From: Paralimibaculum aggregatum
Lineage (GTDB): Bacteria > Pseudomonadota > Alphaproteobacteria > Rhodobacterales > Rhodobacteraceae
DNA length: 64,000 nt
Direction: 5' to 3'
Assembly: GCF_030270585.1 (NCBI RefSeq)
Contig: NZ_BSYI01000011.1
Location: forward strand, 1-64,000
The notes beneath the pieces were generated by a model. That model had not been told where the DNA came from. It made no database searches and saw only the letters and a program-made list of their open reading frames with translations. The position numbers and the translations under genes are program-made. Of this stretch, positions 45,609 to 54,412 are shown piece by piece (the first letter of the stretch is position 1; each line of letters opens with the position of its first letter).

Positions 45609-47326
45609 TCGGCCCCGAGGAGCTCGTTGACATTGATCGAGCCCTTCACCGACTCCGCCTCGGCGGGGGCCGGCTGCGGCGCCGGGGCCGGCGTGGCGGC
45701 GGCGGTGGCCGGGGCCTGCCCGGCGCCGGGCAGGGTGTAGCTCGCCCCGGCGGTCGTGCCGGTGCCCTCGCCGTCGCAGCCCGGCAGGCGGCGCGGCGCG
45801 CCCTCGCTGCAGAGCGCGGCGAAGAGGTTGATCTCGCCGCCCGCCACGGTGCGCTCGCCGAGGCTGCCGGAGCGGTCCACCGTCGCCATCAGCCGCGCCT
45901 TGATCTCCGCCGGCGTCATCTCCGGGAAGGCGGCGCGCAGGATCGCCACCGCGCCGGAGACCGCAGGCGTCGCCATCGAGGTGCCGCTGAAGGTGGCATA
46001 ATCGGCCGCGAAGCCCTGCCCCTCGAGCCGCGGAATGGTGCTGAGAATCGCCTTGCCGGGCGCCGCCAGATGCACCTTCTGCGGGCCCCAGTTGGAGCCG
46101 ATCGGCATCTGCCCGGGGTTGAGCACGGAGACCTCGGCGCCGCTGGTGTCGATGCCGCCATCGGCGGTGTAGCGCAGGCCCGAGACAACATGGGTGTAGT
46201 CGATCCCCTCGCGCCAGGCGCGCACGAAGCGCGGGTCGCCGCCCTCCGGGTCCTCGGTGGCGGCCACCGTGATCTGGCCGCCGAGGTTCCAGGCCGCCGG
46301 ATACATCGGCGCGATGGCCCGGCGCACCGGGGTCAGCTGGCCGTTCTGCATGCGCGCGAGCACCGCCATCACCGGCTGGTCGCCGTCGATGTCGAGCCCG
46401 TCATTGCCGGCCGCCACGACGACCACGATCCCGGCATCTGTCGCCGCCTGCAGGAGGTCGCGCTGTACCTGCGAGCGGCGCGGGCCGCCGAGGCTCATGG
46501 AGATCACGTCGGCGCCCATCAGGGTCGCATAGTCGATCGCCGCGGTGATCGAGCCGTTGGCGGCATAGCGGCAGCCGCCCTCGTCGAGCACCTCGGAAAG
46601 CTTGAGCGCCATGATCTGCACCTTCGGCGCGGCACCGACCACGCCGATGCCGTTGCCGCCCACCGCGCCGACCGTGCCGGCCACATGGGTGCCGTGGGCG
46701 CTGTCGCCGCCGCCGGCCCAGCAGGCCGCGTCGGGCCGCGGATCGCCGTCGTTCTCGCCGAAGTCGAAGCCGTTGACGTCGTCGACGAAACCGTTGCCGT
46801 CGTCATCCACGCCATTGCCGGGGATCTCGCCGGCGTTCACCCAGAGATTGCCCGCGAGGTCCTCGTGATCGGTCTGCACGCCGTCGTCGATCACCGCGAC
46901 GACCACCGGCTGGGCATCGTCGAGCACGCCCCAGGCCTCGGCGAGCTCGATCGCCTCGATCATCCAGAGCTGGTCGGCCATCGGGTCGTTGGGCACGCCC
47001 ATGCGCGTGATCTCGAAGTTCGGCTCGACCCGGCGCACGCCGGGCAGCGCGGAGAGCCGGGAGATCGCGGCGTCCATTCCCATCGATTCGAAACCGGGCT
47101 GGCGGATCACCGCCACCGAGCTGCGGCGGCTGTGGCTGACCACCTGGCCACCGAGGCTCTCGAGCCCGTCGGTGGCGATGCTTTCGAGATTGCTGTCGAG
47201 CTGGACGACGAATTCGCCGGGGATCGTCGGGGCGAGCTCGGCGACGATCCGGTCCACGAGCTGCGCCGAGGCCGGCGCTGCTGCGAGCGTCGCGACGAGC
47301 ACGAGGGATGCGCGGGCAGGGAACAT
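45605..47326 (-). CDS. Secreted subtilisin-like serine protease (S8)
   Basis: This 573-residue protein has a signal peptide (ASLVLVATLAAAPASA), an I9-type propeptide at about residues 37-107, and an S8 catalytic domain with D147 (VAVIDDGVQTDHEDL), H211 (SAHGTHVAGT), oxyanion N308 (AAGNDG) and S450 (FSGTSMATP). A DDDGNGFVDD loop near 173-183 probably binds calcium. After residue ~510 comes a Pro/Ala-rich tail ending in KGSINVNELLGAE. It is probably released or surface-bound. The gene is coupled to the prodomain-like gene downstream. Confidence 0.93.
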   Translation of the reverse strand: MFPARASLVLVATLAAAPASAQLVDRIVAELAPTIPGEFVVQLDSNLESIATDGLESLGGQVVSHSRRSSVAVIRQPGFESMGMDAAISRLSALPGVRRVEPNFEITRMGVPNDPMADQLWMIEAIELAEAWGVLDDAQPVVVAVIDDGVQTDHEDLAGNLWVNAGEIPGNGVDDDGNGFVDDVNGFDFGENDGDPRPDAACWAGGGDSAHGTHVAGTVGAVGGNGIGVVGAAPKVQIMALKLSEVLDEGGCRYAANGSITAAIDYATLMGADVISMSLGGPRRSQVQRDLLQAATDAGIVVVVAAGNDGLDIDGDQPVMAVLARMQNGQLTPVRRAIAPMYPAAWNLGGQITVAATEDPEGGDPRFVRAWREGIDYTHVVSGLRYTADGGIDTSGAEVSVLNPGQMPIGSNWGPQKVHLAAPGKAILSTIPRLEGQGFAADYATFSGTSMATPAVSGAVAILRAAFPEMTPAEIKARLMATVDRSGSLGERTVAGGEINLFAALCSEGAPRRLPGCDGEGTGTTAGASYTLPGAGQAPATAAATPAPAPQPAPAEAESVKGSINVNELLGAE

Positions 47327-47461
47327 GGGGGTTGCCTCTCCTCTGGGGAAATCGGACGATACGTTTATAGCGCAATATCCGCGACAAATCCGGTTTGGAA
47401 CGTCGCGTCACGCGCGCCCCCGCCCCCGGAGGCCCGTCCGAAGTCTCCCGCGCGGCCCGGT

Positions 47462-48088
47462 TCAGCTCCGGCTGGCCGCGGCGGTCAGCAGCCCCGCCCC
47501 GATCAGGAAGCCCGCGCCGGTGCGCCCGAGCGCGCGCAGCACCTGCGGCCGGCCGATCCGGGCGCGCAGGCTGCCCGCCGCCCAGGCCCAGAGCGCGGTG
47601 TTGAGCGCCGCGAGGCCGAGGAAGATCGCCTCGAGCGCCACCAGCTGCGGCATCAGCGGCTCTCCCGCCACGATGAACTGCGGCACGAAGGCGACGAAGA
47701 ACACGATGCTCTTGGGGTTGAGCGCCGTCACCACATAGGCTTGCCAGAAGAGCCGCCCCATCGGCTGGCGGCGCGGCACCGGCGCGCCGGTCTCCATCGT
47801 TTCCGGCGGGTTGCGCCAGAGCTTGACGCCGAGCCAGACGAGATAGCCCGCGCCGGCAAGCTTCAGCAGGGTGAAGAGCGTGGCGGAAGCCGCCAGCACC
47901 GCGCCCGCGCCGGCCAGCGAGACGGTCATCGCGGTGGCATCGCCGAGCACCACGCCGGGAACGGTGGCGAGCCCGGTGCGCCGGCCGCCGGCCAGCGCCT
48001 GCGCGACCACCACCATCACCGTCGGCCCCGGGATCGCGAGCAGCACGGCAGAGGCCACCGCAAAGGCCAGCAGGATCTCGTAGGACAT
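47462..48088 (-). CDS. LysE/RhtB-family exporter
   Basis: This 208-residue membrane protein has about six helices and the family start SYEILLAFAVASAVLLAIPGPTVMVVVAQALAGGRR, then LKLAGAGYLVWLGVKLWR and VVTALNPKSIVFFVAFVPQF. Members export amino acids or homoserine lactones. It is on the same strand as hisH but separated by a strong hairpin. Confidence 0.9.
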   Translation of the reverse strand: MSYEILLAFAVASAVLLAIPGPTVMVVVAQALAGGRRTGLATVPGVVLGDATAMTVSLAGAGAVLAASATLFTLLKLAGAGYLVWLGVKLWRNPPETMETGAPVPRRQPMGRLFWQAYVVTALNPKSIVFFVAFVPQFIVAGEPLMPQLVALEAIFLGLAALNTALWAWAAGSLRARIGRPQVLRALGRTGAGFLIGAGLLTAAASRS

Positions 48089-48137
48089 CGCTCTCTCCTC
48101 AGCAGCAGCCGGGCACGCCGCCGGCCGGATCGGCGCA

Positions 48138-48188
48138 GCGGGGCCCGGCGGGCGCGGGTGGGCGGGCGGGGCGCCCGCCGGGCCCCGC
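48138..48188. repeat. 18-bp hairpin with a G-quadruplex loop, between hisH and the LysE gene
   Basis: GCGGGGCCCGGCGGGCGC (48138-48155) and its exact complement at 48171-48188 flank the 15-nt loop GGGTGGGCGGGCGGG (48156-48170): four G3 runs with three single-base loops, the tightest G4 motif possible. It starts 49 bp upstream of the LysE gene and ends 17 bp after the hisH stop. The his transcript carries the C-rich complement, so in RNA it would be a very stable terminator-like hairpin; the G4 would form on plus-strand DNA or an antisense RNA. Confidence 0.85.
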
Positions 48189-48205
48189 CGGCATCGCCGC
48201 CAGGA

Positions 48206-48841
48206 TCACGGCTGCCATTCCAGGAAATTGCCGATCAGCCTCAGGCCGGTCTCCTGGCTCTTCTCGGGGTGGAACTGCGTGCCCACCCGGTTGCCCCGGC
48301 CGACCACCGCCGCCACCATCTCGCCATAATGGACATGGGCGAGCCGGTGCTCGGGGTTGCGCGGGCGCAGATGGTAGGAATGCACGAAATAGGCATGCGC
48401 CCCGGGCTCGATCCCGGCAAACAGCGGATGCTCGTCCACCAGCAGCTCGTTCCAGCCCATATGCGGCACCTTGAGCTCCGGGTCGTTCGGCTCGATTCGC
48501 ACCACGTCGCCGTGGATCCAGTCGAAGCCCGGGGTCTCGCCATGCTCGAGCCCGCGGGTCGCCATCAGCTGCATGCCGACGCAGATCCCGAGGAAGGGAT
48601 GGCCGGCATCGGCACGCTCGGCGATCGCGTCCATCATGCCGTCGACCGCCATCAGCCCGGCGCGGCAGTCGGCAAAGGCGCCGACCCCTGGCAGAACCAC
48701 CCGTTCGGCCCGCGCCACCGCCTCCGGATCGCCGGTCACGAGAATCGGCCCGCCGGCGCCGCGCTCCTCGGCGACGCGCTGGAACGCCTTCTCCGCCGAG
48801 CGAAGATTGCCCGAGCCGTAATCGACGATGGCCGTGGTCAT
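48206..48841 (-). CDS. hisH: Imidazole glycerol phosphate synthase glutamine amidotransferase subunit
   Basis: This 211-residue class I amidotransferase has the start [19 protein letters not shown], nucleophile Cys in [14 protein letters not shown] near residue 87 and the His-Glu pair in [17 protein letters not shown]. It supplies ammonia to HisF for histidine synthesis. It overlaps the DUF2628 gene by 4 bp. hisA and hisF are not adjacent here. Confidence 0.96.
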   Translation of the reverse strand: MTTAIVDYGSGNLRSAEKAFQRVAEERGAGGPILVTGDPEAVARAERVVLPGVGAFADCRAGLMAVDGMMDAIAERADAGHPFLGICVGMQLMATRGLEHGETPGFDWIHGDVVRIEPNDPELKVPHMGWNELLVDEHPLFAGIEPGAHAYFVHSYHLRPRNPEHRLAHVHYGEMVAAVVGRGNRVGTQFHPEKSQETGLRLIGNFLEWQP

Positions 48842-49179
48842 TGCAGCGCGCCTTTCAGGAAGAGCTCCTCGGCGCCCTCGGGGGTCTGCGCCTCGACGCA
48901 GCCGACCTCGCGCCAGCCGCGCAGCCGCAGCTCGAGCCGGTGGAACATGTTGCCGTCGAACACCGTGATCAGCACCAGCGCGAGATAGGCCGCACTGAGT
49001 GCCAGCGGCGCCAGCCAGAAGACGGCGGCGAGAAACGCCGCCTGCAACCCCAGCGTCAGCCAGAGCCCCTCGTAGAGCGCCCAGAGCGGCGGGATCACCG
49101 CGAGCCAGCCCGGCTCGCCGACCACCTCGAGATCGCCGGAGCGGGCATGGCGGTGCAGCGTGTAGAGCCGGTTCTCCAT
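48838..49179 (-). CDS. DUF2628-like small membrane protein
   Basis: This 113-residue protein has two or three hydrophobic helices ([51 protein letters not shown]) followed by [13 protein letters not shown] and an acidic end. It resembles DUF2628 proteins that are commonly encoded between hisB and hisH in this order. Its function is unknown. It is coupled on both sides (1-bp overlap with hisB, 4-bp with hisH). Confidence 0.75.
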   Translation of the reverse strand: MENRLYTLHRHARSGDLEVVGEPGWLAVIPPLWALYEGLWLTLGLQAAFLAAVFWLAPLALSAAYLALVLITVFDGNMFHRLELRLRGWREVGCVEAQTPEGAEELFLKGALQ

Positions 49180-49802
49180 CAGAGCGCGCCTTTGGTGGAG
49201 GGAATCTCGTCGGCCCGGCGCGGATCGGGCTCCACCGCCTCGCGCAGCGCCCGCGCCACCGCCTTGAAACTCGCCTCGGCGATGTGGTGGCTGTTGATCC
49301 CGGCCAGCCGCTCGACATGCAGCGTGATCTGCCCGTGAGTCGCGAGCGCCTGGAAGAACTCGCGCACCAGCTCGGTGTCGAACTGGCCGATCTTGGGCGC
49401 CGTCATCTCGACGTTCCAGACGAGAAACGGCCGGCCCGAGAGATCGAGTGCGGCGCGCACCAGCGTGTCGTCCATCGGCAGCAGGCAGGCGCCGTAGCGC
49501 CGGATGCCGCGCTTCGAGCCCAGCGCCTGCGTCAGCGCCTGGCCGAGCGCGATGCCAGTGTCCTCGACCGTGTGATGGTCGTCGATATGGGTGTCGCCAT
49601 CGGCGCGGATGGTCATGTCGATCAGCGAATGCCGCGCCAGCTGGTCGAGCATGTGGTCGAAGAAGCCGACCCCGGTGGCACAGTCGTACCGGCCGGTCCC
49701 GTCGAGCGCGACCTCGACGGCGATGTCGGTCTCGGCGGTGCGGCGCTCGACGCGGGCGGTGCGGCGCAGCGCCGGCACGAAGGGCGGTGTGGGCAGGGTC
49801 AT
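49179..49802 (-). CDS. hisB: Imidazoleglycerol-phosphate dehydratase
   Basis: This 207-residue manganese enzyme of histidine synthesis has [32 protein letters not shown], the metal-binding [21 protein letters not shown] and [19 protein letters not shown]. It is monofunctional (no HAD phosphatase domain). It opens the short his unit hisB-DUF2628-hisH. Confidence 0.96.
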   Translation of the reverse strand: MTLPTPPFVPALRRTARVERRTAETDIAVEVALDGTGRYDCATGVGFFDHMLDQLARHSLIDMTIRADGDTHIDDHHTVEDTGIALGQALTQALGSKRGIRRYGACLLPMDDTLVRAALDLSGRPFLVWNVEMTAPKIGQFDTELVREFFQALATHGQITLHVERLAGINSHHIAEASFKAVARALREAVEPDPRRADEIPSTKGAL

Positions 49803-49899
49803 CGGCAGGCTCCTGGATCTTTCCCCTAGAAAGCCGATTGCGCGCCCGAGATCAACGGGCGCGCAGCGCTTTGCCAGCCATGCCGGTGGCCCCGGCCGC

Positions 49900-51591
49900 T
49901 CAGCCGAAGCCGATGAAGCCGAATTCCCAGTCCCCCGGCGTGGTTTCGTGCAGCGTCGCGACGAAGGGCGAGCCCTCGCGGTTCTCCTCGCTGTCGGCGA
50001 AGGCGAGCAGCAGGTCGGCCCGGTCGGTGCCGGGCGCCGCCAGCACGCTCTCCCAGAAGGCGGTCCCGGCATCGTCGGCGGGGCGGTCGAGCACGTTCTC
50101 GTAGAGCCGCTGCACCAGTGCCCGGTCGTCGAGCTCGTCCGGCGCACCGAAGGCCGCGGCGAACTCGTTCGAGTCGAGGAAGACCTCTGCCAGCGCCTTC
50201 TCCGAGAGGCCCGCCTCGCGCCGGTCGATCCAGAAGTTGATACCCCCGATATCCCCGCCGCGGTCGAGCCCGGCCTCGTAGAGATAGGCCACCGTCATCG
50301 CCGCTTCCGGCGATAGCCCCTGCGGCTGGTCGAGCGCCACCGGCCCGTCGTCGAACAGGAGCTGGTCGATGTTGCTGAGCCGGTCGGTGCCCTCCGGCCC
50401 GGTCACGGTGGCGGCGCGGCCATCGCCGGAGATGACATGGTCCGCCGCAGGGCCGGCAAAGCGGGCGGTGTCGAACCCGGCTCCGCCCTCGAGGCTGTCG
50501 TCGCCCGCGCCGCCGACGAGCAGATCGTCGCCCGGGCCGCCGTCGAGCCGGTCTGCCCCGGCGCCGCCGAGCAGCCGGTCTTCACCGAAATCGCCCGCGA
50601 GGCTGTCATCCCCTGCGCCGCCATCGAGCACATCCGTGCCGGCACCGCCCGAGAGGCTGTCGTCGCCGGACAGGCCGTAGACGAAATCATGCCCGTCGCC
50701 GCCGTCGAGGGTGTTGTCCCCGCCGTCGCCGCCGATCTCCTCGCCGCCGTGGAACTGGCCGAAATCGAGGGCGACCTGACGGATCGCGGACTGCCCGAAA
50801 TCGGTGAGATCATGTCCGCGGACCTCCGCGGCGACCGCGTTGCGGGCATTGGCGAGATCGCGGTCGAAGTTCGGGTTCACGTCGATCCCCCGCGGGAAGC
50901 CGCCGTTCACGGTCAGGTAGTGCACCGACTGGTTGACGGTGGTGGAGCTGAGCCCGCTGCGCGCGATGACCTCGACGAAGAAGGTCCCGCCGCCGAGGAT
51001 CGTGCCGGTGACGATGTCGGTGGTGTCGGGAAAGTGGTTGGTTACCGAGATATTGCGGTTCACCAGGCCCGGCAGCGCGCTGGCCTGGATCTCGTTCAGG
51101 ATCGAGCGGACATCGGCGAGCGGGCCCTGGATGGCATCCGCGCCGAGGGCACCGTCCTCAAGCGCGAGCGACACCTGCATCCGTGTCTGCATCGCATAGG
51201 CGAGGCCGCCGGTCACCGCCGCGAATTTTGCCGGCGTCGGGTTGCCGTCGATCAGGCTGCGGGCCTGGCGGATCGCCACGTCGAGCCCGTTGGTCACGGC
51301 CTCGAGGATCGCGGTCTCGCGCACCGCGATCTCGATCGGGTCGCTCAGCCGCTCGAGCCCGGACAGCAGGTTGCGCGCGGTGTCGATCTGACCCAGCGGC
51401 TCGTTGAGGAACTGCAGCGCCACGCTGTCGAGCTGGCCGCTCAGCCCGTCGAGGCCGTCGCGCAGATCGTCGAGCTGGCCGGAGATCTCCTCGAGCCTGC
51501 GGGTGGTGTCGGCCGCCTCTACTCGGCCGAAGATGAAATCGGCGATGCCGACGAGGCCGAAGCCGATTTCGGCGAGGATGGGAAGGGGCAT
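49900..51591 (-). CDS. RTX repeat protein with DUF4214 domain
   Basis: This 563-residue protein has a hydrophobic start ([22 protein letters not shown]) and a coiled coil (about 25-75). About 130 residues of RTX calcium-binding nonapeptides follow ([40 protein letters not shown], about 300-380), then a DUF4214 domain ([22 protein letters not shown].. [22 protein letters not shown]). RTX proteins are secreted by type I systems and fold in external calcium; no such system is encoded nearby. Start 51591 has AAAGGAG 7 bp upstream, preferred over 51630. It may be a surface or released adhesin-like protein. Confidence 0.82.
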   Translation of the reverse strand: MPLPILAEIGFGLVGIADFIFGRVEAADTTRRLEEISGQLDDLRDGLDGLSGQLDSVALQFLNEPLGQIDTARNLLSGLERLSDPIEIAVRETAILEAVTNGLDVAIRQARSLIDGNPTPAKFAAVTGGLAYAMQTRMQVSLALEDGALGADAIQGPLADVRSILNEIQASALPGLVNRNISVTNHFPDTTDIVTGTILGGGTFFVEVIARSGLSSTTVNQSVHYLTVNGGFPRGIDVNPNFDRDLANARNAVAAEVRGHDLTDFGQSAIRQVALDFGQFHGGEEIGGDGGDNTLDGGDGHDFVYGLSGDDSLSGGAGTDVLDGGAGDDSLAGDFGEDRLLGGAGADRLDGGPGDDLLVGGAGDDSLEGGAGFDTARFAGPAADHVISGDGRAATVTGPEGTDRLSNIDQLLFDDGPVALDQPQGLSPEAAMTVAYLYEAGLDRGGDIGGINFWIDRREAGLSEKALAEVFLDSNEFAAAFGAPDELDDRALVQRLYENVLDRPADDAGTAFWESVLAAPGTDRADLLLAFADSEENREGSPFVATLHETTPGDWEFGFIGFG

Positions 51592-51717
51592 GGCGATCTC
51601 CTTTGCGCCTGGATCCGTGTCCGTTGGCAAAGGCGATGGGCCGGCCCCGGCGAGAACCGCCCGGCATGCCGGCAGAATGGGGTGTTGACCCCATATGGCG
51701 ATATCACATCGAAACGG

Positions 51718-52914
51718 TCAGGCAGCGGCGATCCGCACCCGCGCCTCGCGCACCGGCAGATGCACCAGGGCGGAGAAGACCGCCAGCGCGATGGAGATCC
51801 ACCACATCCAGTCGTAGTTCCCGGTGGCATCGTAGATCCGCCCGCCCATCCAGACGCCGAGGAAGCTGCCGACCTGGTGCGAGAGGAAGACGAAGCCGTA
51901 GAGCATCCCCATGTTGCGGGCGCCGAAGATCGTCGCCACCAGCGCCGAGGTGAGCGGCACGGTGGGCAGCCAGAAGAGCCCCATCGCCAGCGAGAAGACG
52001 ATCACGGTGAGCGGCGTCGGCGTCACCGCAAGGAAGCCCAGGATCACCACCGCCCGCATGGCATAGATGCCCGACAGCACGAACGGCTTCGGCACAACCG
52101 CGCCGAGGCGGCCGAAGAGATAGGTGCCCGCCACATTGGCCGCGCCGATGATCGAGAGCGTGGCAGCGCCGAGCGTCACCGAGCCGCAGACCTCCGCGAC
52201 ATAGGGTGGCAGATGCGCCGCGAGGAAGCCGACATGGAAGCCGCAGACGAAGAACCCCATGGTGAGCAGCAGATAGGAGCTCTGCGCAAAGGCGCCGCGC
52301 AGCAGGCGGCCGAGCGGGATCTCCGGATCGTCGGCATCCTCGGGCTGCGCCGCCGGCTTGAGGAGCGGAATGCAGAGCAGCATCGGCAGCAGCAGCCCGG
52401 TGATGGCGAGCATCGCGGTCTGCCAGCCGAAGGCCTCGGTCAGCGAGCCGGCGAGCAGCGGCATGAGCATCTGCCCGCCCGAGCCGATCGCCGCCGCGGT
52501 GCCCATGGCGCGGGAACGGCCGGCCTCCGGCGTCGCCCGGCCGACGAGGCTCAGCACGATGCCGAAGCCGGTGCCGGCGACCCCGAAGCCCACCAGCACG
52601 CCGGCGCCGAGATGCTGCGCCAGCGGCGTGGTGCCGAAGGCCGAGAGGAGCATCCCCGCCAGGTAGAGCACCAGGCCGATCATCAGCGCGCGGCGGTCGC
52701 CGAAGCGGTCGGCGATGCGCCCGAAGACCGGCTGCGCCAGCCCCCAGACCAGGTTCTGCAGCGCGATCGAGATCGAGAAGACCTCGCGCGGCCAGCCGTA
52801 TTCCGCCGAGATCGGGTCGAGCACGATGCCGAAGATCGAGCGCGCGCCGAAGCTGAGCGCGATCACCAGCCCGCCGGCGGCGATGACGACCGCGGCCGGC
52901 GAGAGCCGCTTCAT
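51718..52914 (-). CDS. MFS transporter, copy A
   Basis: This 398-residue protein has 12 membrane helices with the MFS loop motif FGRIADRFGDRRALM between helices 2 and 3 and SHQVGSFLGVWMGGRIYDATGNY in the second half. It resembles OxlT/MCT-type carboxylate carriers. It is a paralogue of the gene directly upstream, which it overlaps by 4 bp (ATGA). The substrate is unknown. Confidence 0.9.
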   Translation of the reverse strand: MKRLSPAAVVIAAGGLVIALSFGARSIFGIVLDPISAEYGWPREVFSISIALQNLVWGLAQPVFGRIADRFGDRRALMIGLVLYLAGMLLSAFGTTPLAQHLGAGVLVGFGVAGTGFGIVLSLVGRATPEAGRSRAMGTAAAIGSGGQMLMPLLAGSLTEAFGWQTAMLAITGLLLPMLLCIPLLKPAAQPEDADDPEIPLGRLLRGAFAQSSYLLLTMGFFVCGFHVGFLAAHLPPYVAEVCGSVTLGAATLSIIGAANVAGTYLFGRLGAVVPKPFVLSGIYAMRAVVILGFLAVTPTPLTVIVFSLAMGLFWLPTVPLTSALVATIFGARNMGMLYGFVFLSHQVGSFLGVWMGGRIYDATGNYDWMWWISIALAVFSALVHLPVREARVRIAAA

Positions 52915-54170
52915 GCCATGGCCGCCCGGTCGGAGCGCGCCTCCCGCACCGGCAGATGCACGATCACCGAGAGCAGGCCGACGCCGACCCCCACCCACCA
53001 GACCGTGTCGTAGGAGCCGAAGCGGTCATAGAGCGCGCCGCCCATCCAGACCCCGAGAAAGCTCCCGAGCTGGTGGCTGAAGAACACGATGCCATAGAGC
53101 GTGCCCATGTAGCGCAGACCCCAGATATGCGCGACCAGGCCGGAGGTGAGCGGCACGGTGGCGAGCCAGAGACTGCCCATCACGGCCGAGAACACCAGCA
53201 CCGTCAAGGGTGTCATCGGGGTCAGGATGAACCAGGCGGAGATCAGCGTCCGCCCGGCATAGATCGCCGCAAGCAGGTTCTTCTTCGGCAGGAACGAGCC
53301 CAGCTTGCCGGCCAGCAGCGTGCCCGCAATGTTGGTGAAGCCGATCACCGCGATGGCCAGCGCACCGAGCGCCGTGGTGTCGCCCACGCCGATGCCGGCG
53401 AGCAGGCCGGACGGATCGATCGGGCCGCAGACCTCGGCGATGAAGGCCGGGAAATGCGCCGTCACGAAGCCGAGCTGATAGCCGCAGGAGAAGAAGCCGA
53501 CGAAGATCAGGAAGAAGCTCGGATCGCGCATCGCCCGGCGCAGCACGGCGCCCATGCTCTCCTCGAGCTCGGCCCTCGAGACCGGCGCCGGGGTGCGCAG
53601 CAGCGGCAGGAACATCAGCAGCGAGAGCGAGACCCCGGCGAAGACGAGGAACACGCCGGACCAGTCCATCATGCCGAGCAGCCAGGCGGTGACCGGCGGG
53701 CCGACGATCTGCCCCGCCGAAGCCGCCGCGGTGACGATGCCGAGCGAGAGCGAGCGGTGCTCCGCCGCCGCGGTGCGGCCGACCACCGCAACCACCACGC
53801 CGATGCCGGTGCCCGCGATGCCGCAGCCGATCAGGATGTTCCAGAGCTGGTGCTCGACCGCGGTGGTGCCATAGGCCGAGAGCACGAGGCCGAGCGCATA
53901 GACGATGGCGCCGAGCACGATGGCGCGCCGGTCTCCGAACCGGTCGGCGAAGGCGGAGAACACCGGCTGGCCGATTCCCCAGGCGAGGTTCTGGATCGCG
54001 ATGGCCAGCGAGAACTCCGCCCGCGGCCAGCCGAAGCTGTCGGCCACCGGGATCTGGAACAGCCCGAAGCTCGAGCGGATCGCGAAGCTGATCAGCACGA
54101 TGACGCAGCTGCCGATCAGCACGGGGGTGATGAGCGCGGCGCGGTCGGCGCGGATGGTGTTGAAAGCCAT
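52911..54170 (-). CDS. MFS transporter, copy B
   Basis: This 419-residue, 12-helix MFS protein is similar to copy A throughout: SFAIRSSFGLFQIPVADSFGWPRAEFS.. QPVFSAFADRFGDRRAIVLG.. and SHQLGSFLGVWMGGALYDRFGSY. The pair probably arose by tandem duplication and is co-transcribed. It is divergent from zapE across 242 bp in which I found no convincing promoter pair. Confidence 0.9.
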   Translation of the reverse strand: MAFNTIRADRAALITPVLIGSCVIVLISFAIRSSFGLFQIPVADSFGWPRAEFSLAIAIQNLAWGIGQPVFSAFADRFGDRRAIVLGAIVYALGLVLSAYGTTAVEHQLWNILIGCGIAGTGIGVVVAVVGRTAAAEHRSLSLGIVTAAASAGQIVGPPVTAWLLGMMDWSGVFLVFAGVSLSLLMFLPLLRTPAPVSRAELEESMGAVLRRAMRDPSFFLIFVGFFSCGYQLGFVTAHFPAFIAEVCGPIDPSGLLAGIGVGDTTALGALAIAVIGFTNIAGTLLAGKLGSFLPKKNLLAAIYAGRTLISAWFILTPMTPLTVLVFSAVMGSLWLATVPLTSGLVAHIWGLRYMGTLYGIVFFSHQLGSFLGVWMGGALYDRFGSYDTVWWVGVGVGLLSVIVHLPVREARSDRAAMA

Positions 54171-54412
54171 GGGCGGGTACCTCCGCGATTTGTGTGGGAT
54201 GCGGCCCCGTGCCAGTCAAAGCAAAGCTTGTGATGGGGTCGATCACCGGCGGCTCTGACCGCGTCCAAGCTCTTTATCTTCAACCGGTTTTTCCGCCAGG
54301 CCAAGGGCCGAGAAAGTTCTCGTGCGGAACCGGCCGATGCAGCCTGCGTGTTGCGGCGGGCGGCGATGGGCCTTATGGCTTGTGGCGCGTCCGACCGATC
54401 CGGGGGGAGCCG

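Noticed and set aside
46070-48988. 972-codon plus-strand open frame across the subtilase, LysE and hisH genes
   Set aside because: It spans three well-supported genes in antisense and has no start region, domains or ribosome site of its own.
50437-50740. G/C-rich short-period repeat seen at DNA level
   Set aside because: It is the DNA of the RTX nonapeptide repeats inside the coding sequence at 49900-51591.
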